This document shows, piece by piece, positions 33,801 to 44,637 of a stretch of DNA of 64,000 nt. A program made the position numbers and the translations under genes. Source of the DNA: Antilocapra americana (taxonomy: Eukaryota; Chordata; Mammalia; Artiodactyla; Antilocapridae). The first letter of the stretch is position 1, and the number at the start of each line of letters is the position of its first letter. The DNA is taken from the NCBI GenBank assembly GCA_007570785.1, contig ML661885.1:15126480-15190479 (forward strand), given 5' to 3'. The notes below the pieces were generated by a model. It had not been told where the DNA came from, did no database searches, and worked only from the letters and a program-made list of their open reading frames with translations.

Positions 33801-34957
33801 ACTGTTATATTAGTAAAAGTGTTGGCCATTACTAAGCAAGCAACATCTTTCAGAATAAAAAGCACCTTCCCTCTAGAGGAACAGGGATAAAAATTACATC
33901 ACAAACCACATGTGCAAGAAGAAAATGAAGTGAGACATTTAAAGTGTTGAAAGAAAAAGACAATTATTGGTTGTATAGGCATACACCTTTATCAAAAATC
34001 CATAGAACTGCCTTAAAATGAGTGCATCTTATTTTATGTAAATAATAATGCCTCCACAGAATTTTTAAAAGTCTATCATAAACCAGTTAGCAACTGAGGG
34101 GGGAGGTGTTAAAAAGCAAAAGGGGGTTGGTGGGAAGCCTTAAAGCATATTCCTTATCCTTCTGGACTTAAAGGTTAAATGAGCAAGTCATGAGCAAATC
34201 ATTGAGCAGCCTAAGAAAAATTTGAGCAAGGGAGGTCTGAGGATAAGCACTCAGCAGTTCCTTGGAAGGTCTCTGGAGGATGAGACATTCAGGCTAAGGC
34301 CCAGAGAATAAATGAGAGCTAACAAATGTTTTCCTATTGCCATTTACACCATTGTCTTCAGCTACCATCTTGTAACCCACTCAGCACGGAGGTATAAGGA
34401 GTCACCACTTTCCTGAACAGGAACTCACTCTCTTCTAAGAGGTCTTTAGCTGTGTTGAGGCTTCTGAAGTTTCCCTGCTGGGTTCAGGCAGGGAAAAGAC
34501 AACCAGACTGAGTACTGCTGTGTAATTTTTACTCTGCCTCATCTCGAATTTCTTTCCTTTTAAACTTGTGACCAAAAAAATGCCCCAAACAGAGTCAAAT
34601 TTCAGTTGATACTATTTCACCACAATTTAGGTTTCTTTTTCAAAAAGAACAAAATAATATGCAGAAAATATTCAAGTATCAGAAAGACCCAGAGACCATT
34701 TTTCACTTTGTTCAAGTTTTCTGTCCAGGCATGAAATGTGTCCTACGATCATTGCTGTTTTCTAATTGTTGTGAATAAAAATTGGAAAAATAAAAGCAGA
34801 GTATTCATCTTTGTTTTGGAAAGCAATCTTTCTGGAAGGCTGGCTCCCATCTACCATCTCCAGTCCTTCCTCCCACTCACCTGTCTTGCTCAGTGGAGCC
34901 CAGTCCTCATGGTTCTTCCAGCCCCAGCAGGACCCACTACCTATAAAACTGCACAGA
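33801..34957. other. Intergenic, nothing recognised
   Basis: Over 1.1 kb of unique sequence without a recognised gene or repeat. Confidence 0.4.
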
Positions 34958-35080
34958 ATGGAGAAGGAAATGGCAACGCACTCCAGTATTCTTGCCTGGG
35001 AAATCCCATGGACAGAGGAGCCTGGCAAGCTACAGTCCATGGGGTTGCAAAAGAGTTGGACACAACTTATCAACAAAACT
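34958..35080 (+). repeat. Bov-A monomer SINE
   Basis: 'aatggagaaggaaatggcaa', 'acagaggagcctggcaagct', 'gagttggacacaacttatca'. The 114-142 codon frames around it owe part of their length to this SINE and are not genes. Confidence 0.88.
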
Positions 35081-35457
35081 GAGTTACTTGATATCACTTT
35101 TATCACAACCTTCTTAACAATATTTTTTTCTTTTGTAACATTTTTGGTTGGGTTGATACCTCTCAAATGTTTCCTTCTTTGTTTTGAAGAAAAATCTTTA
35201 GAGCTATCACCTAGGAGATTAGTTAAGGCTGCAAGTTAACTGGTTAATTGGTGTTTTTCCAATAGAAAGTGAAGATATTTGTATCATGTTTAGGAATAGA
35301 GATAATTACTTGACAAAGGTTTAAAAAAAAAAATAACAACAACTGTACAGTGCTAGTTTCAGAGCATCTCATTACAAGACCCCTTCTGAGTCTCTGAAGG
35401 AGTGACAACTTTAGGTCCCACACAGTCTTGATCTGCAATCTGGGAATAGCTGGGCAT

Positions 35458-35576
35458 CTTTTTTTTTTCCGGCCAGGCCACTGGGCATACGGGATCTTCC
35501 CCAACCAGGGATTGAACCCATGCCCCCTCCCTTGGGAGTAAGGAATCCTAACCACCAGACCACTAGGGAGGTTCCA
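35458..35576 (-). repeat. CHR-type SINE
   Basis: Reverse copy: 'gggatcttccccaaccaggg', 'accaccagaccactagggag'. Confidence 0.86.
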
Positions 35577-36009
35577 GTTTAGGGGTGGGAGTCTTTATAG
35601 TCACACTCCACAGCGGCTCTCCAAAGTGCGAGAGTTAGGAATGGGCACCCCTAATCCTTTCTCTCTTTCCCTCTGAGTCAACTACTAAAGACCACTGTAC
35701 TCATTAGTTTAAAACAAACCTTAATAATCTCTGAACACACAGTTTAAATATTAAGCCTAATTAAACCCATTTCACCACTTTTCATTTTGTGTGTTAATGG
35801 GAACACATACAGGAACTACTAAACTAATGACTCTCAATAGAAGAACAAAACTAGCATTTTTAGGTTCTAATTAAATTTTGCCTTCAAAATGTGATTTTTT
35901 TGCTTTTCACTAAAAATAGTGAACTTTCAAACTAGAAAAGAGAATAATAAAATGCCCAAATAATTAAAAGGAAATAGACACAAGGATGCCATCATTTCCT
36001 TTTGTGCAG
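35577..36009. other. Intergenic, nothing recognised
   Basis: Unique AT-rich sequence, no gene seen. Confidence 0.4.
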
Positions 36010-36143
36010 TTTCTCTCTCTCTCTCTTTTTTTTTTCTGGCTAACTATGGCTTGCAGGATCTTAGTTCCCCAATCAGGGATTGAACCCTGGCCTTTGTCAG
36101 TGAAAGCACAATTCTTAACCACTGGACCACTAGGGAATTCCGT
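36010..36143 (-). repeat. CHR-type SINE with (TC)n start
   Basis: (TC)n and T-run, then 'ggatcttagttccccaatca', 'actggaccactagggaattc'. Confidence 0.88.
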
Positions 36144-37004
36144 GCTTCACAGTTTCTGATACTTACAGCATATCTAGAGTTCCATGAGCCATGGGAAACC
36201 CAGATCCACCAAGGAGACAAAAAAAGATAAAAATAAATAATAAATGTGAACATCCATTTATAAATGTCTCTCTTAAATACCAGCTGCTTATTATTATCTT
36301 TGCTGCTGTCATAATAATACTAGAGGTTGTCAAGAGAGTCTGCATGGACCACAGAACATTAAGTGCATAAAATTGAAATGTTTATCACTTTCAGTCCTTC
36401 CAGGGTTAGGAATAGCAGAAGTTCTTCAAAGCCTTTAAAAATCAAAACCAAAAATACTTTCTTGTGGAATGTATGGTTTAGGGGAAAAAAAAGCACTTGG
36501 AGCAGTAGAATTTCACCAGGACCTTGTATAGCACACTCAGACAAAAATAAGCCTTTATTTTCTTCCAAAATGCTCTGCAAAATGCCTACAACTGCTTAGT
36601 TACTACCAAGAGAAGATGTCTCCTTCTATTTTGGCGGTCCTGCAGCTTTCTCTCCCTAATTAGAGCTTCCATATTGTCTGGCCATCTGCTTCTGGGTTCT
36701 GCCCAGGTTGTGGCAATGAAAGGGGTATTTTATGATCTCATCCTTTCAGTGGGAGGATAGAGTCTACATTAGTCTGGTCAGGATGAAAGACCTTTGGGGA
36801 CGACACCTGGGCCCCCATGGTGCTTGTTGTGTAAAAGCTAAACATTCCCCCCAGCTACAGAGGTTGTAGAAGTTCCTATTTGACCATCTCACAGCCAGCT
36901 AGCAGGAAAATGCCATATGCAGAACAGTCTACCTACTCTCAACTGTTGTTCTTATGTTGTCTCCTTCTACTTGATTTGCTACTTGACAGAAACATTTGTA
37001 TTCT
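36144..37004. other. Intergenic, nothing recognised
   Basis: Frames of 73-78 codons on opposite strands at 36.36-36.60 kb are mutually exclusive and show no domain. Confidence 0.4.
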
Positions 37005-37130
37005 GGCACAGCAACCCACTCCTGTATTCTTGCTTGGAGAATCTTGTGGCCAGAGGACCCTGGCAGGCTACAGTTCATGGGGCTGCAAACAGCCAGACGT
37101 GACTGAAGCAAAGAGCACAACACAGCACAG
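37005..37130 (+). repeat. Bov-A SINE fragment
   Basis: 'gcaacccactcctgtattct', 'ccctggcaggctacagttca', 'gccagacgtgactgaagcaa'. Confidence 0.85.
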
Positions 37131-37167
37131 CCAGAAGAGGCTGTTAAGGACTTGAAATGTAGCTAGA

Positions 37168-37619
37168 ACAAACGAACAGTCAAAGCTATGGTTTTTCCAG
37201 TAGTCATGTATGGATGAGAGAGCTGGACTATAAAGAAGGCTAAGAGCCAAAGAATTGATGCTTTTGAACTGTGGTGCTGGAGAAGATGCTTGAGTCCTTT
37301 GGACTGCAAGGAGATAAAACAGGACAATCCTTAAGGAAATCAACCCTGAATATTCATTGGAAGGACTGATGCTGAAGCTGAAGCTCCAATACTTTGGCCA
37401 CCTGATTTGAAGAGTTGACTCATTCAAAAAGATGCTGATGCTGGGAAAGATTGAAGGCGGGAGGAGAAGGGGAAGACAGAGGATGAGATGGTTGGATGGC
37501 ATCACCAGCTCAATGGACATGAGTTTGAACAAACTCCCGGGACATGGTGAAGAACAGGGAAGCTTGGTGTGTTGCAGTCCAGGGGGTCACAAAGAGTTGG
37601 ATACAACTGAACAACAACA
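37168..37619 (+). repeat. BovB LINE, 3' fragment
   Basis: Begins in the post-RT region of ORF2 ('gctatggtttttccagtagt', 'gaactgtggtgctggagaag') and continues to the BovB 3' terminus near 'ggatacaactgaacaacaac'. About 450 bp, 5'-truncated, with broken frames. Confidence 0.92.
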
Positions 37620-37771
37620 CATATTAGTTGCCCTCTCTCACTTTGAGTCATTCTGGCTATTAGATACAACTCTGCTTGGGTAACAACCCTAGACTAACCC
37701 TTTGACTCCAGTGTCTGATTTTTCCACATTTCGTCAGACACTCTGGTATGTGGATCATAAGAATGCGTGGG

Positions 37772-37992
37772 TGCATGCTAAGTTGCTTCAGTCATGCCTG
37801 ACCCTTTTCTACCCTATAGACCTTAGGCCACCAGGCTCCTCTGTCCATGGAATTCTCCAGGCAAGAATACTAGAGTGGGTTGCCATGACCTCCTCCAGGG
37901 GATCTTCTCAACCAAGGGATCAAACCCTCATCTCTTATGTTTCCTACATTGGCAGCCAGGTTCTTGACCACTAGCATCACCTGGGAAGCCCA
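37772..37992 (-). repeat. Bov-tA SINE
   Basis: Reverse copy, from 'taagttgcttcagtcatgcc' to 'atcacctgggaagcccag'. Confidence 0.9.
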
Positions 37993-38189
37993 GTTCACAA
38001 GGCTAGCCTTCAACAGTTCATCTCATCCTGGTGTAGGCATATTCTTCCTCCAATCAAGAAGTGAAGCGCAGTTGTCCACCACTGGATCTGCAACAGCTTT
38101 ATGGCTCTGTTTGAACAGCTCAGCATGGAAGAAGTGACGCTGTGCTATTCTGGGTTTGGGCTTCCAGAGGCCTGAAAGTGTTTGCTTTC

Positions 38190-38317
38190 GCTTATTTTAC
38201 TTATTTGCTTTTTTGCTGTGTGGCTTGCAGGATTTTAATTCCCTGACTAAAGACGGAACCCAGGCCTTGGCAGTAAAAGCACAGAGTCCTAAGCACTGGG
38301 CTACCAGGAAATTCCCA
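38190..38317 (-). repeat. CHR-type SINE
   Basis: Reverse copy: 'ggcttgcaggattttaattc', 'ctgggctaccaggaaattcc'. Confidence 0.85.
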
Positions 38318-38350
38318 TACTTTTGCTTTTTTAAAAAAATATAGCTGTCA

Positions 38351-38460
38351 TGCTGAATTCATTTGGCAGCACATATCCTAAAACTGGAACAATACAGAGA
38401 AGATTAATTAGCATGGCTCCTGCACAAGGATGTCATGCAAATTTGTGAAGTGTTCCATAT
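38351..38460 (+). pseudogene. U6 spliceosomal snRNA retropseudogene
   Basis: Nearly the whole U6 RNA is recognisable: 'ggcagcacatatcctaaaac', 'aatacagagaagatta', 'gcatggctcctgcacaagga', 'gcaaatttgtgaagtgttcc'. Compared with U6 it has many substitutions, a damaged 5' stem and a 4-nt tandem duplication (ATTA ATTA) beside the 'agattagcatgg' block. The T-run terminator is replaced by an A-rich tail at 38461-38486. Short near-identical flanks (ATAGCTGTCA before, ACAGCTTTCA after) suggest L1-mediated retroposition. It is not expected to be transcribed. Confidence 0.93.
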
Positions 38461-38486
38461 TAAAAACAAACAAAAAAAAAAAAACA

Positions 38487-39078
38487 CAGCTTTCACAGAA
38501 AGAAGTCCAGGCTCTCCTACTAAAAAGGAAGGCCATGAAAGTCAGGCTCGGAAGAAGGCACCATCCTCCAACTGAGTGGTGCCCTACTGTCAGCTTTCTA
38601 ATTCACATGGGTTTAGTCTCAGCAGGTATCACATCAGCACTCTGTGGAGAACAGAGAGGAATCTTAGATTTTTGAAATCCGAGGGAATTCCTGAAACCAA
38701 AAGAGCAAACACACTAAGCCACATGCATGAATGTTACTCGTATTTGTGCAGTAGCTTTCACACCAGCTTCTTGGATCTCTGATCCTCATCCCACCTCGTG
38801 CTTGGCTCCTCTGCCTACTTGGATTACAAGGGAGCTAGTAAGAAAGAATGTCATAGTTTTGTTTTTATTTTTAATTGAAAATCTTTGCATGGGAGGAATC
38901 ATACTATGTATTTTTTTTTTTAGTCAAAGAATGTGTTACATAGTGACCTCTATTGAGAAGAGTAAATGTATCACCAGGGCGGACAAAAAGTACTCAATTC
39001 AGTCTGTTTAGTCATACAATCGGTTAATTTGGAAGGGCAATGCTGGTTAAATCTTTATTTAGTACTAAGGTCCAGTTG
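38487..39078. other. Intergenic, nothing recognised
   Basis: Unique sequence. Frames of 68-94 codons here have no domain or context. Confidence 0.4.
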
Positions 39079-39290
39079 TGGGCTCTCCCGTGGCTCAGCC
39101 GTAAAGAATCCGTCTGCAGTGCAGGAGCCTTATGGAACCCGTTAGGGGTCAGGAAGGTCCCCTGGAGGAAGGTATGGCTACCCACTCCAGTATTCTTGCC
39201 TGGAGAATCCCATGGACAGAGGACCCTGGTGGCTACAGCCCATGAAGTCGCAAAGAGTCAGACGTGACTGGAGCAACTTAGCACACACAC
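39079..39290 (+). repeat. Bov-tA SINE
   Basis: From 'gggctctcccgtggctcagc' to 'gagtcagacgtgactggagc', with a short (AC)n tail. Confidence 0.9.
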
Positions 39291-39335
39291 AAGGTACAGT
39301 TATACTCTGAATTTTTCCTTTTTAAAAAGATTTTA

Positions 39336-39505
39336 TAGGACTTCCCTCGTGGTCCAGTGGTTAAAAATCCGCCTGCCACTTCAGTGGCCCAAGGCACAAC
39401 TACTGAGCCCACGCTGTTGACCTGAGGGTTGCAACTACTGAAGCCCTAGTATTCTAGAGCCTGTGCACCACAAGGAAGAGTAGCAGTCTTCACTGTTGTG
39501 CAGCC
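39336..39505 (+). repeat. CHR-1-type SINE, internally deleted
   Basis: Head 'aggacttccctcgtggtcca' passes directly to the distal body 'ggcacaactactgagcccac', 'gcaactactgaagccctagt', so the middle is missing. Confidence 0.82.
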
Positions 39506-39737
39506 TTTTGAAAGATTGCTGCTTCAAGTCGTGTGTTATGCCAGGATTCGTGACCTCCAGAGAAAAGGATTTTGATCCAGGGTCAGAGACAAGGTTTGAC
39601 TACTTGGAGCTTTTTGTGTAGGAAAGTTGTATTAAAGTGTAATAGAGATAGGGAAAGTTTCTGACGTAGACATCAGAAGGGAACAGAAAGAGTGCCCCCT
39701 TGCTAGTTTTTAGCAAGGTGTTTTATGTCTGTTGCTT

Positions 39738-39941
39738 GGGTTAGTCACTCAGTCCCGCCTGACTCTCTGCAACCCCATAGATTGTAGCCCACCAAGCTCC
39801 CCTGTCCATGAAATTCTCCAGGCAAGAATACTGGAGTAGGTTGCAATTTCCTTTTCCAGGGAATCTTCCCAACCCAGGGATCGAACCCTGTTCTCCTGCA
39901 TTGCAGGCAGATTCTTTACCATTGGAGCCACAGGGAAGCCC
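39738..39941 (-). repeat. Bov-tA SINE with target duplication
   Basis: Reverse copy, from 'ggttagtcactcagtcccgc' to 'gagccacagggaagccc'. TTATGTCTGTT flanks it on both sides (about 39723-39733 and 39943-39953). Confidence 0.93.
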
Positions 39942-39953
39942 ATTATGTCTGTT

Positions 39954-40349
39954 AGAAAGCTATTAATCAGATAAGAGACATCTCAAGGCTAGAGGGAGTT
40001 TAGCCATCTCACTGGGCCCCTCTCCTACAATATACACTTTTGAGACAGGAGGTGTGTCATCCCCCTGGCCATAAAACAACTGAGGAATTTGTTGAGCCAT
40101 TTTAAGCCCAAGGTTTGAGAAAAGAAAAAAGTAGTCTTAGGCAAAACCATGTTGAAGAAAGGTAAATTCCAAAGCAAATACATAGTTTCATTAACATAAG
40201 AAAAATACATTGGTTAACTCAAGGCAGAACCAGGTGTCAGTAACAGAGAATTAAAAGAAGGCTCTTTTAATTAAAGAGCTCTTTTAATTAATTAAAACAG
40301 GCTCTTCGTGCCTGTTACCCTCTCACTTACTCTAGTTTCGGAAAGCGGG
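39954..40349. other. Intergenic; AT-rich palindromic patch
   Basis: Near 40258-40296 the sequence alternates CTCTTTTAATTAA and TTAATTAATTAAAAC blocks, giving local self-complementarity. No gene is seen. Confidence 0.4.
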
Positions 40350-40556
40350 GTACTCTCTGCTTGCACTGTGTGGCTTCTCTTGTTGCAGGGCACAGGCTCT
40401 GGGTGCGTGGGCTTCACTATTGCATCGCTGCACACGAGCTCAGTAGTTGTGGCACATCGGGCTTAGTTACTCCGAAGCACATGGGCTCTTCCCGAACCCG
40501 TGTTCCCTACACTGGCAGGCAAGTTCTTAACCCCTGGATAACCATAGAAGTCCCTC
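40350..40556 (-). repeat. CHR-1-type SINE
   Basis: Reverse copy: 'gtgtggcttctcttgttgca', 'ctcagtagttgtggcacatc', 'gggcttagttactccgaagc'. Confidence 0.87.
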
Positions 40557-40574
40557 AACAGGATCTTAACAATT

Positions 40575-40704
40575 TTATTTTTTTAGTTTTTTTGGCTCTG
40601 CCATGTACAGCTTGTGGAATTTTAGTTCCCTGACTAGGGATTGGACCCAGGCCCTCAGCTCTGAGAGTGCAGAGTGCTAACCACTGGACCACCAGGGAAT
40701 TCCC
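40575..40704 (-). repeat. CHR-type SINE
   Basis: Reverse copy: 'gaattttagttccctgacta', 'actggaccaccagggaattc'. Confidence 0.9.
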
Positions 40705-40917
40705 ATTGACAATTTTAAACAATGGGAGGAGAGAAGATCAACTAGAAAATTATAGTGAGTATTCAGAAATTTAAAAACTGAAGAGAAGTGACTAGGGAGA
40801 TGTGAGGAAATTAAAAAAGGGTGGATCCTATAAGTCAAATAAAGAAAATGTATCCAGGAAGAGGGTATGATCCACTGGATCCAGTGATACTGAATTTTCT
40901 ATAACTCTTAGAGACCA

Positions 40918-41130
40918 GGGCTTCTCTGGTGACTCAGATGATAAAGTGTCTGCCTGCAATACCGGAGACCCGGGTTTGATCCCTGGGTTGGGACGATCCC
41001 CTGGAGAAGGAAATGGCAACCCACTCCAGTACTCTTGCCTGGAAAATTCCATGGTCAGAGGAGACTTGTAGGCTACAGTCCATGGGGTCGCAAAGAGTCA
41101 GACACAACTGAGCAACTCCACTTCACTTCA
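40918..41130 (+). repeat. Bov-tA SINE (first of two at one target)
   Basis: Plus-strand copy, from 'gggcttctctggtgactcag' to 'gacacaactgagcaactcca', with tail 'cttcacttca'. It is flanked by CTTAGAGACCA (40907-40917) and CTTAGAGATCA (41131-41141). Confidence 0.93.
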
Positions 41131-41141
41131 CTTAGAGATCA

Positions 41142-41351
41142 AGTCCACCTCCACGTGTCTAACTCTTTGCGATCCTATGAACTGTAGCCCGCCAGGCTCC
41201 TCTCTCCATGGGATTCTCCAGGCAAAGATACTGGAGTGGGTTGCCATGCCCTCCTCTGGGGGATCTTCCTGACCCAGGGATAGAACCCACATCTGCAGTA
41301 GCATCTGCATTGCAGGTGAGTTCTTTACCACTGAGCCACCCGGGAAGACCC
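41142..41351 (-). repeat. Bov-tA SINE (second at the same target)
   Basis: Reverse copy beginning 'agtccacctccacgtgtcta' and ending 'gagccacccgggaagac'. It is flanked by CTTAGAGATCA at 41131-41141 and again at 41352-41362. The target motif therefore occurs three times around two opposed SINEs. Confidence 0.93.
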
Positions 41352-41362
41352 CTTAGAGATCA

Positions 41363-41882
41363 TGGAATCATCTTAATAGCTGGTATCTGTATATATTGGT
41401 AAGGTAGTTTACAGCATCAAAGTGTATTTATTGGTACAATAATTATACAGGTTGTTGTGTGAAAAAAAAGAGTGTAATGATAAATTAGAGCATATGTTTT
41501 ATGCTATGTTTTGTTTAGAAATTCATAATCCATGTTAGTGTATAGATTAGTATGTAGCTCTGAGAAGTCCATGGGAGTAAAAAAACTGATACTTTTTTAA
41601 AACCAGAAATTTCCCTAATTGTGCTTTAGAAAGTGGTAGAGAAAGAATTCAAATCAAAATCTCTGACTCCAGAGCCTGAATTTCTACCGGACTGTATGGA
41701 ATTGTCTTACAGTTATAGCCACTAGCCATATTTGGCTATTTGAGCATGTGAAACATGACAATTCCAAACTGAGAGATTTATAAATGTAAAATAGACATTG
41801 TATTTCAAAGACATTTAAACAATGTAAAATATCTCAATCATTTTTATATTGATTACAGGTTGAAATGATATTTTGGGTTGTT
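41363..41882. other. Intergenic, nothing recognised
   Basis: AT-rich unique sequence; no gene seen. Confidence 0.4.
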
Positions 41883-41889
41883 GATATTT

Positions 41890-42099
41890 TTGGTTTAGTT
41901 ACTAAGTTGTATCCAATTCTTTTGTGACCCCATGAACTATAACCCTGCAGGTTCTCTCTTTCCATGTAAATTACCAGGCAAGGATACTGGAGTGAGTTGT
42001 CATTTCCTTCTCCAGGGGATCTTCCCAACCCAGGGATCCAACCTGAGTCTCTTGCATTGGCAGGCGAGTTCTTTACCACTGAGTCACCAGGGAAGCCCT
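41890..42099 (-). repeat. Bov-tA SINE with target duplication
   Basis: Reverse copy, from 'ttggtttagttactaagttg' to 'gagtcaccagggaagccc'. GATATTT flanks both sides (41883-41889 and 42100-42106). Confidence 0.9.
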
Positions 42100-42228
42100 G
42101 ATATTTGGATATGCTGAGTTAAATAAACTATAATATTAAAATGAATTTAAACTTTTTCTTTTTTAAATGAAGCCCCTAGAAAGTTGACATTTTCACATGG
42201 GGCTCATTCACTTAAATAAATAGAGACT

Positions 42229-42357
42229 TGGGACTTTGCCAGCAGTCCATTGGCTAAGACTCCTTGCTTCCAATGCAGGGGGTGTGGGTTCTATCCTAGG
42301 CAGGAAACTAAAATTCCACATGTTGTAAGGAAAGACCAAAATAAAAAAAAAAAAAAA
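42229..42357 (+). repeat. CHR-type SINE
   Basis: Degenerate head 'ggactttgccagcagtccat', 'ctatcctaggcaggaaacta', with an A15 tail. Confidence 0.83.
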
Positions 42358-42884
42358 GCTTTTTAAAAAGAACATTGAAAAAAATTAAGTAGAGGCTTTA
42401 ATAAGTAGAGACTTATCTATAGAATGTATTTCTTAGTGCTTTTGTGGTCAAGAGATTTCCCCTTATTTTTAATTCGGGGGTAGAAAACAGCACCAGGATA
42501 CTTTGCATCATACAGAGTTGGTTCATTTCCAGGAGGAAACAGAAACAGCATTCTTCCTCTGGGTCCCTAGCTGTTTGTAGACATATCCTTATACTCTTAC
42601 ACAATGTTCTTATCACTTTCATTTTGGGCAGATGCATTTTACTAAAAATACTGGCTAACTGGCGACTTCTTAAAGACATACACCAGAAGGTTTTTTATTT
42701 TTTTCATAGAGCAACAAAACTACGTGATCACAGAGAGTCAGCTGGGACTTCAGCATTTAACAAACTGCATGCCCTTACAGGGCGAGACAGTAGCAACGTT
42801 GATGCCTATTGTCTGACAGTCATACTAATCCTATAATATATGAAATATGTCTAAAAAATCTCAAGGGGCTACCAGGATCTTCTA
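42358..42884. other. Intergenic, nothing recognised
   Basis: A 130-codon + frame (42444-42836) opposes an 88-codon - frame. No domain is recognised and codon use looks random, so it is not called. Confidence 0.4.
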
Positions 42885-43878
42885 AATATTTTCAAAGTTC
42901 TAAAGGCTTCAGCCATACGTGAATCGCGAACTTCCAGATGTTCAAGCTGGTTTTAGAAAAGGCAGAGGAAGCAGAGATTAAGTTGCCAACATCCATTGGA
43001 TCATCGAAAAAACAAGAGAGTTCCAGAAAAACACCTATTTCTGCTTTATTGACTATGCCAAAGCCTTTGACTGTGTGGATCACAATAAACTGTGGAAATT
43101 CTGAAAGAGATGAGCATACCAGATCATCTGACCTGTCTCTTGAGAAACCTGTATGCAGGTCAGGAAGCAACAGTTAGAACTGGACATGGAAAAACAGACT
43201 GGTTCCAAATAGGAAAAGGAGTACGTCAAGGCTGTATATTGTCACCCTGCTTATTTAATTAATATGCAGAGTACATCATGAGAAACGCTGGGCTGGAAGA
43301 AGCACAAGCTAGAATCAAGATTGCTGGGAGAAATATCAATAACCTCAGATATGCAGATGACACCACCCTTATGGCAGAAAGTGAAGAGTGAACTAAAAAG
43401 CCTCTTGATGAAAGTGAAAGAAGAGAGTGAAAAAGTTGGCTTAAAGCTCAACATTCAGAAAACTAAGATCTGGTCCCATCACTTCATGGGAAATAGATGG
43501 GGAAACAGTGGAAACAGTGACTTTATTTTTGGGGGCTCCAAAATCACTGCAGATGGTGATTGCAGCCATGGAATTAAATAGACGCTTACTCCTTGGAAGG
43601 AAAGTTATGACCAACCTAGATAGCATATTTAAAAGCAGAGACATTACTTTGCCAACAAATGTCCATCTAGTCAAGGCTATGGTTTTTCCAGTGGTCATGT
43701 ATGGATGGGAGAGTTGGACAGTGAAGAAAGCTGAGTGCCGAAGAATTGATGCTTTTGAACTGTGGTGTTGGAGAAGACTCTTGAAGAGTCCCTTGGATTG
43801 CAAGGAGATCCAATCAGTTCATCTTGAAGGAGATCAGTCCTGGGTGTTCATTGGAAGGACTACAGCCTTCCAAGGACT
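42885..43878 (+). mobile_element. BovB LINE, ORF2 reverse-transcriptase segment to near 3' end (dead)
   Basis: About 1 kb of BovB in sense. The RT domain is readable in pieces: an 'FDCVDHNKLW' block near 43069-43098, a 'GKGVRQGCILSP' block near 43214-43249, and an intact YADD catalytic motif (tatgcagatgac) near 43349-43360. Stops and frameshifts (for example around 43100, 43258 and 43390) break the frame repeatedly, so no active enzyme is encoded. A SINE follows directly at 43879, where the BovB 3' end is lost. Related copies lie at 49.3-50.3, 56.2-58.4 and 61.7-62.7 kb. Confidence 0.93.
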
Positions 43879-44082
43879 GTGTTAGTCACTCAGTCATGTT
43901 CGACTCTTTGTGATCCCATGAACTGTAGCCTGCCAGGCTCCTCTGTCCATGGAAATCTCCAGGCAAGAATACTGGAGTGGGTTGCCATTCCCTTCTCCAG
44001 GGTATCTTCCCAACCCAGGAATCCAATCCAGGTCTCCTGAATTGCAGGCAGATTTTTTGCCATCAGAACCACTAGGGAAGCC
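43879..44082 (-). repeat. Bov-tA SINE
   Basis: Reverse copy, from 'gtgttagtcactcagtcatg' to 'aaccactagggaagcc'. It directly abuts the BovB remnant. Confidence 0.92.
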
Positions 44083-44439
44083 TAGGATTAGAATTGTCTA
44101 ACATGTTTCCAATCCTGAAATCTGCTTCATTTTAGTTCTACACATTCCTTCAGTCCTCACTAATTTACTAATTCTACAAAGGAAAGAACTGTTCATGAGT
44201 AAGAAGCTTCTTTACCAGTAATGTTACATTGTGTCCACTGCCTCAAAGTGTAGTGGAAATCTGACACTCATCTAGGGTCATTTTCTTTATACCTGTCTTT
44301 TATTTCCTTAGGCCTAGTCCTCTATATTGTTTACAAATAGGACTTACTTTCCATGGGACTACTGGAGTCTGAAGGAACAATTCCTTCTGACTCACTACTC
44401 TTTTTCTGAGTAGCATAAACATCCTGCCTTTCCAGCTAA
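44083..44439. other. Intergenic, nothing recognised
   Basis: Unique sequence. Confidence 0.4.
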
Positions 44440-44636
44440 TGTTACTGAGCACTTACCTAGTACCTGGTTTCCTTTTAAAGTCTTTACATTTCTCAATTCC
44501 TTTAATCTTTCCAAGGAGCCTGTAATGATGGTATTACTAGTACACCCAGTAAACAGAGAGAAAACAGGCGTAGTTAATCCAAGGTCATACAGCTAATGGG
44601 TATATATGGTAGAGGAATTCCAACCTAGGTATTCTG
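44440..44636 (-). repeat. MIR SINE
   Basis: Reverse MIR: 'gagcacttacctagtacctg', 'aatccaaggtcatacagcta', 'atgg' and 'ggtattct'. Confidence 0.72.
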
Positions 44637-44637
44637 T

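Noticed and set aside
34738..35239. 114-142 codon frames on both strands
   Set aside because: They overlap each other on opposite strands, run through a Bov-A SINE and show no protein family resemblance.
38351..38460. Functional U6 snRNA gene
   Set aside because: Many substitutions, a 4-nt insertion, a replaced terminator and an A-tail identify a retropseudogene.
42444..42836. 130-codon open frame (+)
   Set aside because: No recognisable domain, no promoter or splice context, and an opposing frame on the other strand; length is within chance for this window.
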